The notes under the pieces are model-generated. The model did not search any database. It saw nothing but the letters and a program-made list of their open reading frames with translations, and was not told the origin of the DNA. Shown one piece after another: positions 10,324-19,641 of a stretch of DNA of 64,000 nt. The translations under genes were made by a program, and so were the position numbers. The stretch covers positions 235,001 to 299,000 of the forward strand of contig NZ_VWNC01000002.1 in the NCBI RefSeq assembly GCF_013387455.1, written 5' to 3'. The first letter of the stretch is position 1; each line of letters starts with the position of its first letter. Source of the DNA: Mariprofundus sp. NF (lineage in GTDB: Bacteria > Pseudomonadota > Zetaproteobacteria > Mariprofundales > Mariprofundaceae).

Positions 10324-11415
10324 ATGCAAGCGATATGGACCCAGTTAAGCGATACCATGTTTCTGGATATACCACTGACCCGCTGGGTTCTCACTGCCAC
10401 TATTATTCTCGCTACTGTTATCGCTCGAACCTTTGTGCTCGCAGCCTTTCAGCGCCTCAGCCAGACGCTGGCAGCGCGCACAAAAACCAAGCTCGATGAT
10501 GTGCTGCTGACTGCTGCCGAGCGCCCTGTCGGTCTGCTCGTCTACGTGCTCGGTATTCTACTTGCTGTGCATATCCTGAATCCTCCAGCCGAGGTGTTTC
10601 CACTGGTATCGATCGCCGATAGTGCCGGACGCATCATCTCTATTCTGGTCACCATCTGGTTTCTCTGGCGTCTGCTTGAGGGCCTTTCAGCCTACTTCAC
10701 AGCCCGTGCCCAGGAGACCGAGTCGGCTATGGATGATCAGCTGGTCCCCTTTATCGGCAAAACCCTTAAAATATTTCTGGTGCTAACCGGCTTGCTGGTG
10801 CTGGCGCAGAACATGGGCTATTCGATATCCGGCCTGCTCGCCTCGCTCGGCATTGGCGGTATCGCCATCGCCATGGCTGCCAAGGATACCATCGCCAACG
10901 TCTTCGGCTCGATCATGATTCTCGTGGATCGGCCATTTACCGTAGGTGACTGGGTAAAAACCTCGGAGTTCGAGGGGGTGGTGGAGGAGATCGGCTTCCG
11001 TTCTACGAAAATCCGTACCTTTGAGCGAACGCTGGTCAATGTCCCCAACTCATCTCTGGCCAATATGGTGATCGATAATATCGATGCCAGAAACGAGCGG
11101 CGTATCAAGATGCGCATCGGCCTGACCTATGACACCACACCTGCCCAGATGGATGCAGCACTCCAAGGCATCGAAGCGATTATCAGCAACCATCCGGGTG
11201 TTGATCAGAGTTACAAACTGGTCAAATTTGATGAGTTCGCTGACTCATCCCTCTCCATATTCCTCTACTACTTCTCCTCCAGCAAGGTGTGGGCAGAGTA
11301 TCTGCAAGTGCGTCAGGAGGTTAACCTTGAGATCATGCATCTGCTTGAGTCGCTGCAACTTGAATTCGCATTCCCGACACAAACAGTTCATATCGAACAG
11401 GAGAAAACGCAGTGA
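10324..11415 (+). CDS. Mechanosensitive ion channel of the MscS family
   Basis: The ATG at 10324 follows AAGGAGAGAGTT. The 363-residue protein has four or five transmembrane helices. The pore-lining TM3 segment (about 165-195) is glycine/alanine rich: [25 protein letters not shown]. The beta domain with [25 protein letters not shown] and [12 protein letters not shown] follows. The extra N-terminal helices make it closer to YnaI/MscM than to the 286-residue MscS. It releases solutes on osmotic downshock. Its stop overlaps rnhA by 4 bp. Confidence 0.92.
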   Translation: MQAIWTQLSDTMFLDIPLTRWVLTATIILATVIARTFVLAAFQRLSQTLAARTKTKLDDVLLTAAERPVGLLVYVLGILLAVHILNPPAEVFPLVSIADSAGRIISILVTIWFLWRLLEGLSAYFTARAQETESAMDDQLVPFIGKTLKIFLVLTGLLVLAQNMGYSISGLLASLGIGGIAIAMAAKDTIANVFGSIMILVDRPFTVGDWVKTSEFEGVVEEIGFRSTKIRTFERTLVNVPNSSLANMVIDNIDARNERRIKMRIGLTYDTTPAQMDAALQGIEAIISNHPGVDQSYKLVKFDEFADSSLSIFLYYFSSSKVWAEYLQVRQEVNLEIMHLLESLQLEFAFPTQTVHIEQEKTQ

Positions 11416-11852
11416 GCGGAAAACCTGTAGTTGAAGCATTTACTGATGGTGCCTGTTCAGGCAATCCCGGACCCGGCGGCTGGGGGGTACTGATGCGTAT
11501 GGGAAACCATGAGAAAGAGTTATGCGGTGGTGAGGCCCATACCACCAATCAGCAGATGGAGTTGCAAGCTGCAGTTGAAGCGCTCAAAGCACTGACCAAA
11601 CCGTGCAAGGTCACCATCATCTCCGACTCCAAGTATGTTGTACAGGGCATGAGTGAGTGGATCCATAACTGGAAGAAAAAGGGCTGGAAAACCGCCGGTA
11701 AAAAACCGGTGTCCAATCTTGAACGCTGGCAGGAGCTGGACAAACTGGCTGCTATTCATGATGTCACATGGCAGTGGGTGAAAGGTCATGCCGGGCACGC
11801 TGAAAACGAACGCGCTGATGAGCTGGCGCGTCAGGGCATTCCTACAGGCTGA
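11412..11852 (+). CDS. rnhA: Ribonuclease HI
   Basis: Degrades RNA in RNA-DNA hybrids. The four catalytic acids are in place: Asp in [11 protein letters not shown] near residue 10, Glu in [10 protein letters not shown] near 48, Asp in SDSKYV near 70, and Asp in [10 protein letters not shown] near 134. It starts with GTG inside the 3' end of the MscS gene (GTGA overlap). Length is 146 residues. The last 22 bp overlap the convergent lipase gene. Confidence 0.95.
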   Translation: MSGKPVVEAFTDGACSGNPGPGGWGVLMRMGNHEKELCGGEAHTTNQQMELQAAVEALKALTKPCKVTIISDSKYVVQGMSEWIHNWKKKGWKTAGKKPVSNLERWQELDKLAAIHDVTWQWVKGHAGHAENERADELARQGIPTG

Positions 11853-13048
11853 ACCTCTGAATGCCCCTCTGCAGGCTCAAGTGCATCTGGAGTCTGCAGC
11901 TCTGTTTCATCCGCCGCTTCATCCACTCGGGGCTGATCAAGATTAAATTCAATCATGGTTACCGGTTGTGGTGACTGCATCAGCTCATCTGATGTGATCT
12001 GTAACGGCTTCCTACCCTGATATGGTAAAAATCTGTAACTATTGCCTCGCTCCAGCGTATCCAGAATCAATGTTTTATCGCCTGCCTGGCTACTGATGCC
12101 AGATCTTAACTCACAACAGAACGCAAAATCTTTATTGGGAAGACCCCTTGCATCGTATGATTTTAAATTCGCCTCAGAAAGCCTGACCACCTTGCCATCA
12201 ACAATAAAACGCAACCAGACATCTCGGCTGGCAGGAGCTGGCTGTGCGGCAGGCAGGCTTCCATCGCTGAGAAACTGAATCACAGCTATCTGCTCATCAA
12301 GACGTTTGGCCAGCGCGTGATGATTGCCTCTGATAACAATATTGTGAGCCCATGGAAGGTGGGCAGAAGAGGGCGAAACAATCAGATCGCTATCCAACAG
12401 CTTCTGATCCGCCGCATAAGCATTAAGCACCTCAATCCCTTCCAGTTCTGCACCATGAAGCGCGTTCAACTGCCAGAGAAAATCACTGCCCGGCTGAATT
12501 TCAGTTGCCTGAATATTACCCTCAGGAATAACTTTACCGAGCTGAACCAGAACCTGTGCTACATTGGTGCCGAAATGGGGGGTTGCCAAAAATGCTACCC
12601 GTCGTACCCGATGCTCGGCATGATGACTCAAATACTGCCTGACCAACAGGCCACCCATGCTATGCGCAACCAGATCCACTTCCTGATAAGGGGCCAGATA
12701 ACGGTCAAGCTGCTCTTCAAGCACCTCCAATGGCGGGTAGCGGTTGGCAAAAATACCTGTGCGATAGGTAAACAGAAAGATGTCGCGCTGCAGCTTCTGC
12801 TCCAGCTCAATCAACCGCTCAGGAACAGGCCATGTGAATTCGCCACCATTCCATCCATGCACCAGTACAACCGGTACAGCATCAGGGTAATCAACCTGAG
12901 AGAGAATCTCACTCTTCTCCCATGCCGCCCATAGATCATCTGCAACCTGTCGATCCTTTACTGTAGTTGTACAGGCAGAGAGAAACAGGATAAACAAAAA
13001 CAGAGTGGTGAATTTAAGGGCGCGCTTATAGCAAAACATGCGCTGCAT
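11831..13048 (-). CDS. Alpha/beta-hydrolase lipoprotein (lipase-like)
   Basis: From the ATG at 13048 the signal sequence ends in the lipobox LSAC (Cys26). The hydrolase domain shows the oxyanion motif VVLVHGWNG and the nucleophile elbow VAHSMGGLL (Ser in AHSMG), with a His in RGNHHALA as a likely catalytic residue. A C-terminal region of about 150 residues looks like a separate beta domain, with an acidic, Pro-rich end. Esterase or lipase substrate unknown. A TTG at 13075 would extend the N-terminus by nine residues. Confidence 0.82.
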   Translation of the reverse strand: MQRMFCYKRALKFTTLFLFILFLSACTTTVKDRQVADDLWAAWEKSEILSQVDYPDAVPVVLVHGWNGGEFTWPVPERLIELEQKLQRDIFLFTYRTGIFANRYPPLEVLEEQLDRYLAPYQEVDLVAHSMGGLLVRQYLSHHAEHRVRRVAFLATPHFGTNVAQVLVQLGKVIPEGNIQATEIQPGSDFLWQLNALHGAELEGIEVLNAYAADQKLLDSDLIVSPSSAHLPWAHNIVIRGNHHALAKRLDEQIAVIQFLSDGSLPAAQPAPASRDVWLRFIVDGKVVRLSEANLKSYDARGLPNKDFAFCCELRSGISSQAGDKTLILDTLERGNSYRFLPYQGRKPLQITSDELMQSPQPVTMIEFNLDQPRVDEAADETELQTPDALEPAEGHSEVQPVGMP

Positions 13049-13159
13049 TATTGTCGATCCGGCATCAACTGCCAACCACGGCTACCATCCAACACTGTTA
13101 TTGAAAAAAGTACCTGCTACTACTTGGCAACAGCCTCCAGCTGTGGTCGGATTCAAGCC

Positions 13160-13711
13160 ATGAAAATGTTTTTTGACTTCCTGCCCGTACTACTCTTTTT
13201 TATCGTCTACAAAATGTATGACATCTACACCGCCACCGCAGTACTGATTGCTGCCTCTGCGATTCAGACTGTAGGCCACCGCCTGATTAAAGGCTCATTT
13301 GAAAAAACGCATGTGATCACGCTGGCTCTGGTGGCACTGTTTGGCGGGCTGACCCTTGCCCTGCAGGATGAGACCTTCATCAAATGGAAGCCGACAGCCA
13401 TCAACTGGCTATTTGCCATCGTCTTTATCGGCTCACAGTTTGTCGGCAAGAAAACCATTATCGAACGCATGATGGGGTCAAATATCACCCTGCCCTCAGT
13501 CATCTGGGTTAAACTTAATCTGGCCTGGGCGCTCTTCTTTGTTTTCCTCGGCGCCATCAATATCTACGTCGCCTTCTCATTCGATACCGACACCTGGGTT
13601 AACTTCAAACTGTTTGGTCTGATGGGGCTGACATTTCTATTCATTATCGCCCAGAGCCTCTTTCTTGTTCCCTATCTCAAGGAGTCCTCTACAGGCGACC
13701 AAGAGGATTAA
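13160..13711 (+). CDS. yciB: Inner-membrane protein YciB (septation protein A family)
   Basis: The 183-residue polytopic protein starts MKMFFDFLPVLLFF and has five hydrophobic segments. Family features are IYTATAVLI, FIKWKPTAINWLF, GSQFVGKKTIIERMMG and LNLAWALFFVFLGAINIYVAF. YciB acts in cell-envelope synthesis and is linked with division proteins in E. coli. The start at 13160 matches the usual family start. Its stop overlaps the convergent kinase gene by 4 bp. Confidence 0.92.
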   Translation: MKMFFDFLPVLLFFIVYKMYDIYTATAVLIAASAIQTVGHRLIKGSFEKTHVITLALVALFGGLTLALQDETFIKWKPTAINWLFAIVFIGSQFVGKKTIIERMMGSNITLPSVIWVKLNLAWALFFVFLGAINIYVAFSFDTDTWVNFKLFGLMGLTFLFIIAQSLFLVPYLKESSTGDQED

Positions 13712-15456
13712 CTGGCCGCTATTGATTCAACCTGATTGTGCAGCGGCAGAAAAATTCTGAACTCTGTGCCCCTGCCCGGCTGACTGGCAACCTCAATAAT
13801 ACCACCCACCTTGGTGATGGCACCATGTGCCATAGATAGTCCTAAGCCCGTTCCTTCACCCACTGCTTTTGTAGTAAAGAAGACCTCAAAAATATTTTGC
13901 AGTTTATCTTCTGGAATGCCATAACCATTATCTTTGACTGATATGCATGCGTAGTGACGCTCATGCATCTCCTCATGCCGCTTGGTGAATTCAGGAGTAG
14001 CTGTAAAACAGGACACCGCAACCTTCACCCATGGCGACTCAACATTCTGTACAGCATGGACTGAATTATTGATCAAATTAATCATAATCTGTTGCGCCTG
14101 AACTTCATTCCAGCAGACAGTCAAATCATGCTCCGGCAGCTCTGTAGAAATAGAGACCCCATCCTGAGAACCCATTGATGCCATTTCACAAGCCGTTTTC
14201 ATACATGCGTTGAGACTGACAGGACTCATCTCCAGCGTCTCATTCCTGACAAACTTGAGCAATTGATGTATATGTTTAGCGGCCATATCACAAACCTGGT
14301 TGATCACTGAACTCCGCTTAAGTACAGCCGCACGATCCTCCGGTTTCCGCTCTAACATCAACGCATTTGCCTTGATTGCCGTCAGTGCATTATTAAAGTC
14401 ATGCGCGATGCCTCCGGCCAGGATACCTGCAGTTTCAAGCTTCTGAGACTTATAGAGCTTCTCCTCCAGCGCCTCAAAGTCACTCATATCCTCCTGGCTG
14501 GCGATAAAATTAGTGATCTGATTCTGCTTGTTAAAAATTGGTGCTATCGACATAACTACCGGGAAGTGTGATCCATCCCTTTTTCGATTAATCAGCTCTT
14601 TATGCCACACCTTACCCCTGCCAATCACCTGCCAGAGCTTCTCATAAAATTTAGGGCTCTGGCTGCCAGAGTTCAGAATTGAGGTTTTCTTGCCTATTAC
14701 CTCGCTTCGCTCGTAACCAGTCATCGAACAGAATGCAGCATTAACATATTCAATGATGGCGTTAGTGTCGGTAATAATGATCGATGAGCCCGAGTGCTCC
14801 AGTGCCTGCGCCAGTTTCATGTTCTTTTCAAACTCGATGGCATGAGCGATCCTGCTTTTCCTGAGCAGATTAAGCATTAACAGAAGCATTATAACCCATA
14901 CAGTGAACAGTGCGGCGAACAGGGTGGGTTGATTCTCGAGGCTTTTACTAAACTGCTGATGAATTTCGTGATCTAACTCTGCTGCAGCCCATTCAGCAGA
15001 TTTAAAATAGTCATCATGGATAACATCATCCTCAACAAGTTGTGCCAATTTTTCCCTGTACTCAAGCAGATATGCCGTCAATTCTTCCACGGCATGTTTC
15101 ATCTCATCATTTTCGACCTGTAGAAAGTGTGGCCTCGATATAATTCCGGAGACATCCCCCATCTGAACATACCCTTGATGAATAGCCTGCGCATCAGCCT
15201 GAATCTTTTCTATCAGTGCAGTGACATCTGCTACCTCTATAGTTTGATGACCTTCTACATACTCATGAATGATTGAATGGGTTGCAGTAATATCAACTCG
15301 CAGCTGCATAATGGAATCGACTAGCGGAATCTCCTGCGACAGAAACTGCTTACCTGACTGATAAGCCCAGCCGAACAGAATCAGTGGAATCAAAACCCCT
15401 GCTGCGAGGAATATGATTTTGCTTCTTATATCGAAATATATCTGTTCGCTAGCCAT
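13708..15456 (-). CDS. Membrane sensor histidine kinase with PAS domain
   Basis: The 582-residue protein has TM helices at about 13-29 and 180-197 flanking a helical periplasmic sensor. A PAS domain follows (about 215-330: ITDTNAIIEYVNAAFCSMTGY). The H-box [11 protein letters not shown] carries the phospho-accepting His near 350. The ATP-binding part has INLINNSVHAV (N box), DNGYGIP (G1) and [10 protein letters not shown] (G2). There is no receiver domain and no response regulator beside it, so it is an orphan. Its PAS-kinase core closely resembles that of the kinase at 49397-51406. The ligand is unknown. Confidence 0.9.
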   Translation of the reverse strand: MASEQIYFDIRSKIIFLAAGVLIPLILFGWAYQSGKQFLSQEIPLVDSIMQLRVDITATHSIIHEYVEGHQTIEVADVTALIEKIQADAQAIHQGYVQMGDVSGIISRPHFLQVENDEMKHAVEELTAYLLEYREKLAQLVEDDVIHDDYFKSAEWAAAELDHEIHQQFSKSLENQPTLFAALFTVWVIMLLLMLNLLRKSRIAHAIEFEKNMKLAQALEHSGSSIIITDTNAIIEYVNAAFCSMTGYERSEVIGKKTSILNSGSQSPKFYEKLWQVIGRGKVWHKELINRKRDGSHFPVVMSIAPIFNKQNQITNFIASQEDMSDFEALEEKLYKSQKLETAGILAGGIAHDFNNALTAIKANALMLERKPEDRAAVLKRSSVINQVCDMAAKHIHQLLKFVRNETLEMSPVSLNACMKTACEMASMGSQDGVSISTELPEHDLTVCWNEVQAQQIMINLINNSVHAVQNVESPWVKVAVSCFTATPEFTKRHEEMHERHYACISVKDNGYGIPEDKLQNIFEVFFTTKAVGEGTGLGLSMAHGAITKVGGIIEVASQPGRGTEFRIFLPLHNQVESIAAS

Positions 15457-15534
15457 AGCTGATTGGCAGCAAGCAGAGTGCCAATTCGATGCAGGTTAGC
15501 CATGTCAGAGTTGTGTGATGCGTGTGTTAGGGCA

Positions 15535-15566
15535 TAAAAAAAAGGCCCCGCAACGCGGAGCCTTTT
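15535..15566 (-). terminator. Rho-independent terminator of the ribosomal superoperon
   Basis: On the minus strand the stem AAAGGCTCCG / CGGGGCCTTT with loop CGTTG is followed by eight or more T residues. It begins about 25 bp after the rplQ stop and closes the whole str-S10-spc-alpha transcript. Confidence 0.92.
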
Positions 15567-15590
15567 AGATTTAGTAGTTAAGCTGGAAGC

Positions 15591-15977
15591 TTAAACTTCA
15601 GTTGCCTCATCAGCAGTAGCGATGGTGTCAACCAGTTCGATGATTGCCATAGGTGAAGCATCACCGGCACGGAAACCGGTTTTGACGATGCGAGTGTAAC
15701 CACCGGCACGATCAGAACACGCTGCAGCAACATCACCGAACAGACGATCAACGATCGGACGGTAACGCAGCTTAGAGAGCGCCTGACGACGGGCATGCAG
15801 ATCGCCACGTTTGCCCAGTGAAATCAGCTTTTCAGCGTAAGGACGCAGTGCACGTGCTTTAGCTTCTGTAGTCTCAATGCGGCCATGTGTCAGCAGTGCT
15901 GTAGCCAGATTAGCCATCAACGCGCGACGGTGTCCGGTAGGCAGGCCCAAAGAACCATGATGTTTACGATGTCTCAT
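15591..15977 (-). CDS. rplQ: 50S ribosomal protein L17
   Basis: The N-terminus MRHRKHHGSLGLPTGHRRAL with GRIETTEAKARALRPYAEKLI is diagnostic of L17, which lies near the peptide exit tunnel. At 128 residues it is the usual size. It is the last gene of the alpha block, 34 bp after rpoA, with a strong terminator directly downstream. Confidence 0.97.
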   Translation of the reverse strand: MRHRKHHGSLGLPTGHRRALMANLATALLTHGRIETTEAKARALRPYAEKLISLGKRGDLHARRQALSKLRYRPIVDRLFGDVAAACSDRAGGYTRIVKTGFRAGDASPMAIIELVDTIATADEATEV

Positions 15978-16011
15978 CTCTCGTATCCTCTATTCAATCG
16001 TTAAATGCGAT

Positions 16012-16989
16012 TCAGCTGTCGAGCGAATCGGTGGCATCCTGGGGTGGCCAGTTTTCCAGCTTCATTCCCAGTTCAAGGCCCATATTTTCAAGTACTTCTT
16101 TAATCTCGTTGAGAGACTTACGGCCAAAGTTCGGCGTACGCAGCATCTCCTGCTCACTACGCTGAACCAGATCACCAACGCGGAAGACATCATCAGACTT
16201 CAGGCAGTTCATAGAACGAACAGAGAGGTCAAGGTGTTCAATTGGCTGTGCAAGAAGATCATCAAGACCATCATCTACAACTTCAACTGGTGCACCCAGA
16301 TCAATCGCCGCGAAATCAACAAATACTGCAAGCTGCTGCTCAAGGATAGCTGCTGCCGCATTGATCGCCTCTTCAGGACTCAATGAACCGTCAGTTTCGA
16401 TCTCCATGATCAGTTTGTCGTAGTCAGTGCGCTGGCCTACACGAGCAGGCTCAACACGTGTAGCAACACGACGGGTTGGAGAGTAAGAAGCGTCAACCAG
16501 CAGAGAACCTACTGCACGCTCATCAATTTCACGCTCTGATGCCGGATCATAACCACGACCCTTGGCAACAGCAGCTTCAAATTTGAGGTGACCATCATCA
16601 TTCAGGTGTGCCAGAACCAGCTCAGGATTAAGAACCATGAAACCGGCAGGGCATTTGATATCTGCAGCAGTAACGACTGATGATCCCTTTACATCCAGAG
16701 AGATGTTTGCTGTCTCATCACCTTCCATACGAATATCGAGCTCTTTCAGAGTTAGGATAATATCCATAACATCTTCACGAACACCCTTAATCGTATCGTA
16801 CTCATGGGTAACACCATCAAAAGCAACGGATGTTACTGCTGCACCTGGTAGTGAAGAGAGCAGCATGCGACGCAGGCTGTTGCCGATAGTGGTACCATAA
16901 CCACGTTCCAGAGGTTCGAACACGATCTTGGCAGAACGGCCGACCACTTTTTCTTCAATGGTAATATTGCGCGGATTGATCAACTGCAT
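16012..16989 (-). CDS. rpoA: DNA-directed RNA polymerase alpha subunit
   Basis: The N-terminal assembly domain shows LERGYGTTIGNSLRRMLLSSLPG, the dimer and beta-contact region. The C-terminal domain (about 245-315) with LDLSVRSMNCLK and TPNFGRKSLNEIKEVL binds UP elements and activators. I use the ATG at 16989 (MQLINPRNITIEEK), which has GAGGG upstream, giving 325 residues. The 16-bp gap to rpsD and position before rplQ are the classic alpha-operon order. Confidence 0.97.
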   Translation of the reverse strand: MQLINPRNITIEEKVVGRSAKIVFEPLERGYGTTIGNSLRRMLLSSLPGAAVTSVAFDGVTHEYDTIKGVREDVMDIILTLKELDIRMEGDETANISLDVKGSSVVTAADIKCPAGFMVLNPELVLAHLNDDGHLKFEAAVAKGRGYDPASEREIDERAVGSLLVDASYSPTRRVATRVEPARVGQRTDYDKLIMEIETDGSLSPEEAINAAAAILEQQLAVFVDFAAIDLGAPVEVVDDGLDDLLAQPIEHLDLSVRSMNCLKSDDVFRVGDLVQRSEQEMLRTPNFGRKSLNEIKEVLENMGLELGMKLENWPPQDATDSLDS

Positions 16990-17005
16990 CTGTCGGCCCT
17001 CGTGA

Positions 17006-17635
17006 TTACTTGGAGTAAAGTTCAACAATCAGCTGTTCGCGGATACCCGCATCAAGCTGATCACGAGCTGGAAGCTCACGGAAGGTACCCTGACGAGTTG
17101 GAAGATCAACATCCATCCACTCAGCAGTACCACGGTTTCCTGCAGCTTCTACTGCAGCAGTCACACGCAGGTGCTCCTTGGCAGAGTCAGCAAGCTCCAG
17201 ACGGGCACCAACAGGTACACGCATAGAAGGAATGTTTGCTTCCTTACCATTAAGCTTAACCAGACCATGACGTACAATCTGACGCGCTTCAGTACGTGAT
17301 GTTGCCATACCCATACGGTAGATAACATTGTCCAGACGTGCTTCAATCAACTGCAGCAGATTCAGGCCGGTAATGCCAGGCATGGAATCAGCTGACTTGA
17401 AATAGCTGCGGAACTGTTTCTCCTGCAGACCATAGATACGCTTAACTTTCTGTTTCTCACGAAGCTGCAGACCATAGTCAGATACCTTGCTACGACGGTT
17501 TTGACCGTGCATACCAGGTGCATACGGGCGACGCTCGATCGGACATTTGTCCGAGTAGCATTTGCTTCCCTTAATATACAGCTTTTCGCCTTCACGCCTG
17601 CATAGGCGACATTTGGCTTCCAGATAACGTGCCAT
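17006..17635 (-). CDS. rpsD: 30S ribosomal protein S4 (zinc-motif form)
   Basis: A 209-residue S4 with DYGLQLREKQKVKRIYGL and the S4 RNA-binding domain (RLDNVIYRMGMATSRTEARQIV). It keeps four cysteines at the N-terminus (CRLC, then C26 and C31 in SKCYSDKC), a zinc-binding form lost in E. coli S4. S4 nucleates 30S assembly and in E. coli represses the alpha operon. I could not identify its mRNA target here. Confidence 0.97.
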   Translation of the reverse strand: MARYLEAKCRLCRREGEKLYIKGSKCYSDKCPIERRPYAPGMHGQNRRSKVSDYGLQLREKQKVKRIYGLQEKQFRSYFKSADSMPGITGLNLLQLIEARLDNVIYRMGMATSRTEARQIVRHGLVKLNGKEANIPSMRVPVGARLELADSAKEHLRVTAAVEAAGNRGTAEWMDVDLPTRQGTFRELPARDQLDAGIREQLIVELYSK

Positions 17636-17647
17636 TTAATAATACTC

Positions 17648-18049
17648 CTAAACGCGGCGCCGCTTGGGCGGGCGACATCCATTATGTGGAATTGGGGTAA
17701 CATCACGAATTGATGTGACGTTAATACCTGCGGCTGAAATCGCACGCAGTGCAGATTCACGACCGTTGCCTGGTCCACGAACCAGAACTGAACAGTTCTT
17801 CACACCATGATCCATAGCCTTACGTGCAGCATCTTCTGCAGCAACCTGAGCCGCGAACGGAGTGCTTTTACGTGAGCCTTTGAAGCCTGAACCACCACTG
17901 GTTGCCCAGCAGATTGCGTTACCAGCATCATCGGTAAAGGTGATAATTGTATTGTTAAAGCTTGCTTTGATGTGAGCAACAGCGTTAGCAATATTCTTGC
18001 GAACGCGTTTCTTAGCAGGAGCAGCTTTTCCTTTCTTAGGTGCAGCCAT
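17648..18049 (-). CDS. rpsK: 30S ribosomal protein S11
   Basis: The 133-residue product has the platform-protein signatures [35 protein letters not shown] and [44 protein letters not shown]. Usual size, 12 bp before rpsD and 11 bp after rpsM. Confidence 0.97.
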   Translation of the reverse strand: MAAPKKGKAAPAKKRVRKNIANAVAHIKASFNNTIITFTDDAGNAICWATSGGSGFKGSRKSTPFAAQVAAEDAARKAMDHGVKNCSVLVRGPGNGRESALRAISAAGINVTSIRDVTPIPHNGCRPPKRRRV

Positions 18050-18060
18050 CGTCTATCCCC

Positions 18061-18429
18061 TTACTTCTTCTTGCCGGCTACTGTACGACGCGGTCCTTTG
18101 CGGGTACGGGCATTGGTTTTACTGCGCTGTCCACGAACAGGCAGCCCTTTGCGGTGACGAAGACCACGGTAGCAACCAAGATCTGTCAGACGCTTGATGT
18201 TCATGGTCACTTCACGACGAAGATCACCCTCAACATCATATGACTCATCGATCACAGTGCGGATTTTTGCAACATCACTGTCACTCAAATCTTTCACACG
18301 CGTGTCTGCATCTACACCTGCTTTGGCTAGGATATTCTTCGAACTAGTCGATCCAATGCCAAAAATGTAGGTAAGCGCGATTACTACACGCTTCTGAGTC
18401 GGTATATTTACACCCGAAATACGAGCCAC
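18061..18429 (-). CDS. rpsM: 30S ribosomal protein S13
   Basis: The head protein that contacts P-site tRNA and L5. Signatures include [22 protein letters not shown], and [23 protein letters not shown]-like text near the end. Length is 122 residues. It is the first gene after an internal promoter (18466-18494), so the alpha block can be transcribed apart from the spc block. Confidence 0.97.
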   Translation of the reverse strand: MARISGVNIPTQKRVVIALTYIFGIGSTSSKNILAKAGVDADTRVKDLSDSDVAKIRTVIDESYDVEGDLRREVTMNIKRLTDLGCYRGLRHRKGLPVRGQRSKTNARTRKGPRRTVAGKKK

Positions 18430-18465
18430 TTCTTGCCTCCTTAGGCCTTAAGAAAAAGGGCGCGA

Positions 18466-18494
18466 ACCATAGCCATAAGGCTGCAGTTGCGCAA
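18466..18494 (-). promoter_or_regulatory. Internal promoter of the alpha block (before rpsM)
   Basis: The minus strand has TTGCGC (complement at 18489-18494), a 17-bp spacer and TATGGT (complement at 18466-18471). It is followed by TCGCGCCCT, a discriminator like those of the rrn and rpsL promoters. It lies in the 70-bp rpmJ-rpsM gap. Confidence 0.6.
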
Positions 18495-18499
18495 CTTAC

Positions 18500-18613
18500 T
18501 TAACCCTGACGCTGTTTATGTCGTGCGTTCTCGCAAATAATGCGGACTACGCCTTTACGGCGAATCACACGACACTTGTTACACATTTTCTTGACTGATG
18601 CTCGGACTTTCAC
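18500..18613 (-). CDS. rpmJ: 50S ribosomal protein L36 (zinc form)
   Basis: A 37-residue protein starting with GTG at 18613, with SD GAGGAGGT seven bases upstream. It reads [14 protein letters not shown], then [14 protein letters not shown], and ends HKQRQG, with Cys11, Cys14, Cys27 and a following His as the zinc ribbon. L36 is a late-assembling 50S protein. The upstream 165 bp fold strongly (see the next entry and findings). Confidence 0.95.
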   Translation of the reverse strand: MKVRASVKKMCNKCRVIRRKGVVRIICENARHKQRQG

Positions 18614-18674
18614 GCCTGGCACCTCCTCAAATTACTTCTTACCGGAAACCGGCACAGGCCACGGATGGCCTGCC

Positions 18675-18769
18675 AAAACCGGTCACTTGCGCGACTGGTT
18701 TTGTAAACAAGGACAAAATTACACTTTTGGCCTTGCATCATGAAATACCACATGGAGGTAGTATTTCAT
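18675..18769 (-). promoter_or_regulatory. Structured infA-rpmJ intergenic RNA (two hairpins, possible SD mask)
   Basis: In transcript order a 9-bp stem ATGAAATAC / GTATTTCAT (arms 18761-18769 and 18740-18748) carries a 12-nt loop that contains ACCTCC. A second stem follows (AAAACCAGTC / GACCGGTTTT, 18693-18702 and 18675-18684, one mismatch). The loop sequence ACCTCC is the exact complement of the rpmJ SD GGAGGT at 18621-18626. This suggests but does not prove translational control of rpmJ. No U-run follows, so neither looks like a classic terminator. Confidence 0.4.
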
Positions 18770-18778
18770 CCAAACAAA

Positions 18779-18997
18779 CTATTTTTCGCGGTAGCTAATA
18801 CGACCACGAGACAGGTCGTACGGAGAGATCTCCACAGTAACCTTATCGCCAGGAAGAATACGAATGTAGTACTTCCTCATTTTACCTGAAATGGTGCACA
18901 GTAGTTCATGCCCGTTTTCCAGCTTAACCTTAAACATTGCGTTCGGAAGCTTTTCAACCACTTCCCCTGACATCTCAATAATATCTTCTTTCGCCAT
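18779..18997 (-). CDS. infA: Translation initiation factor IF-1
   Basis: The 72-residue S1/OB-fold protein opens [22 protein letters not shown] and has [29 protein letters not shown] and ends SYREK. IF-1 blocks the A site during initiation. It is 2 bp downstream of adk, an order (secY-adk-infA-rpmJ) more often seen in Gram-positives, where map usually intervenes. Confidence 0.97.
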   Translation of the reverse strand: MAKEDIIEMSGEVVEKLPNAMFKVKLENGHELLCTISGKMRKYYIRILPGDKVTVEISPYDLSRGRISYREK

Positions 18998-18999
18998 GT

Positions 19000-19641
19000 T
19001 TAATTCACTACCGCCTGTTTCAGTCCGGCATACACCAGATCCATTTCCCCGGAAGCATCAATCCTGCTGAATCCATCTCTACCCTGGTAGTAACCCAGCA
19101 GCGGTTCAGTCTGTTCTTGATACACTTCCAAACGGTGCGCAATCACATCTTCGCGATCATCATCCCGCTGGTAAAGCTCGCCATTACAGCGATCGCAATA
19201 CCCCGATTTTTGGGGCGGTGAATACTGCCTATGAAATCCAAAACCGCAAGCCCTGCAAATCAATCGGCCGGAGAGCCTGACCAAAAGACTCTCTTTTGGT
19301 GCATCCATAAACACAACATGGTCAATGCTAACACCATGTTTAGCCAACATTGCATCCAGCGCCTGTGCCTGTGACACATTGCGCGGAAAACCATCGAGCA
19401 GGAAACCTGCATCTTTGTCAGCAGCAATTTTCTCTTCGATCATAGCCACAACCACGTCATCAGGAACCAGCTTACCGCCGTCCATAAACGTCTTGGCCTT
19501 CAAACCAGCATCAGTACCTTCGCGTACAGCCGCACGCAGCAGATCGCCCATGGCCATGTGCTGAATACCCTCTTCAGTCGCGAGCCTTTCACCCTGCGTG
19601 CCTTTACCAACACCCGGGGGGCCAAAAAGAATCAGGTTCAT
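19000..19641 (-). CDS. adk: Adenylate kinase with zinc-binding LID
   Basis: Converts AMP + ATP to 2 ADP. The P-loop [10 protein letters not shown] is at 7-16 and the AMP-binding region LLDGFPRN is near 80. The LID has CRAC near 130 and CDRC about 20 residues later, forming a structural zinc site that the E. coli enzyme lacks. Length is 213 residues. Its ATG overlaps the secY stop (TAATG), so the two are translationally coupled. Confidence 0.97.
   Translation of the reverse strand: MNLILFGPPGVGKGTQGERLATEEGIQHMAMGDLLRAAVREGTDAGLKAKTFMDGGKLVPDDVVVAMIEEKIAADKDAGFLLDGFPRNVSQAQALDAMLAKHGVSIDHVVFMDAPKESLLVRLSGRLICRACGFGFHRQYSPPQKSGYCDRCNGELYQRDDDREDVIAHRLEVYQEQTEPLLGYYQGRDGFSRIDASGEMDLVYAGLKQAVVN

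Noticed and set aside
12317-12934. Open frame of about 205 codons antisense to the lipase lipoprotein
   Set aside because: The minus-strand gene has clear motifs (lipobox, AHSMGG). The plus frame has none.
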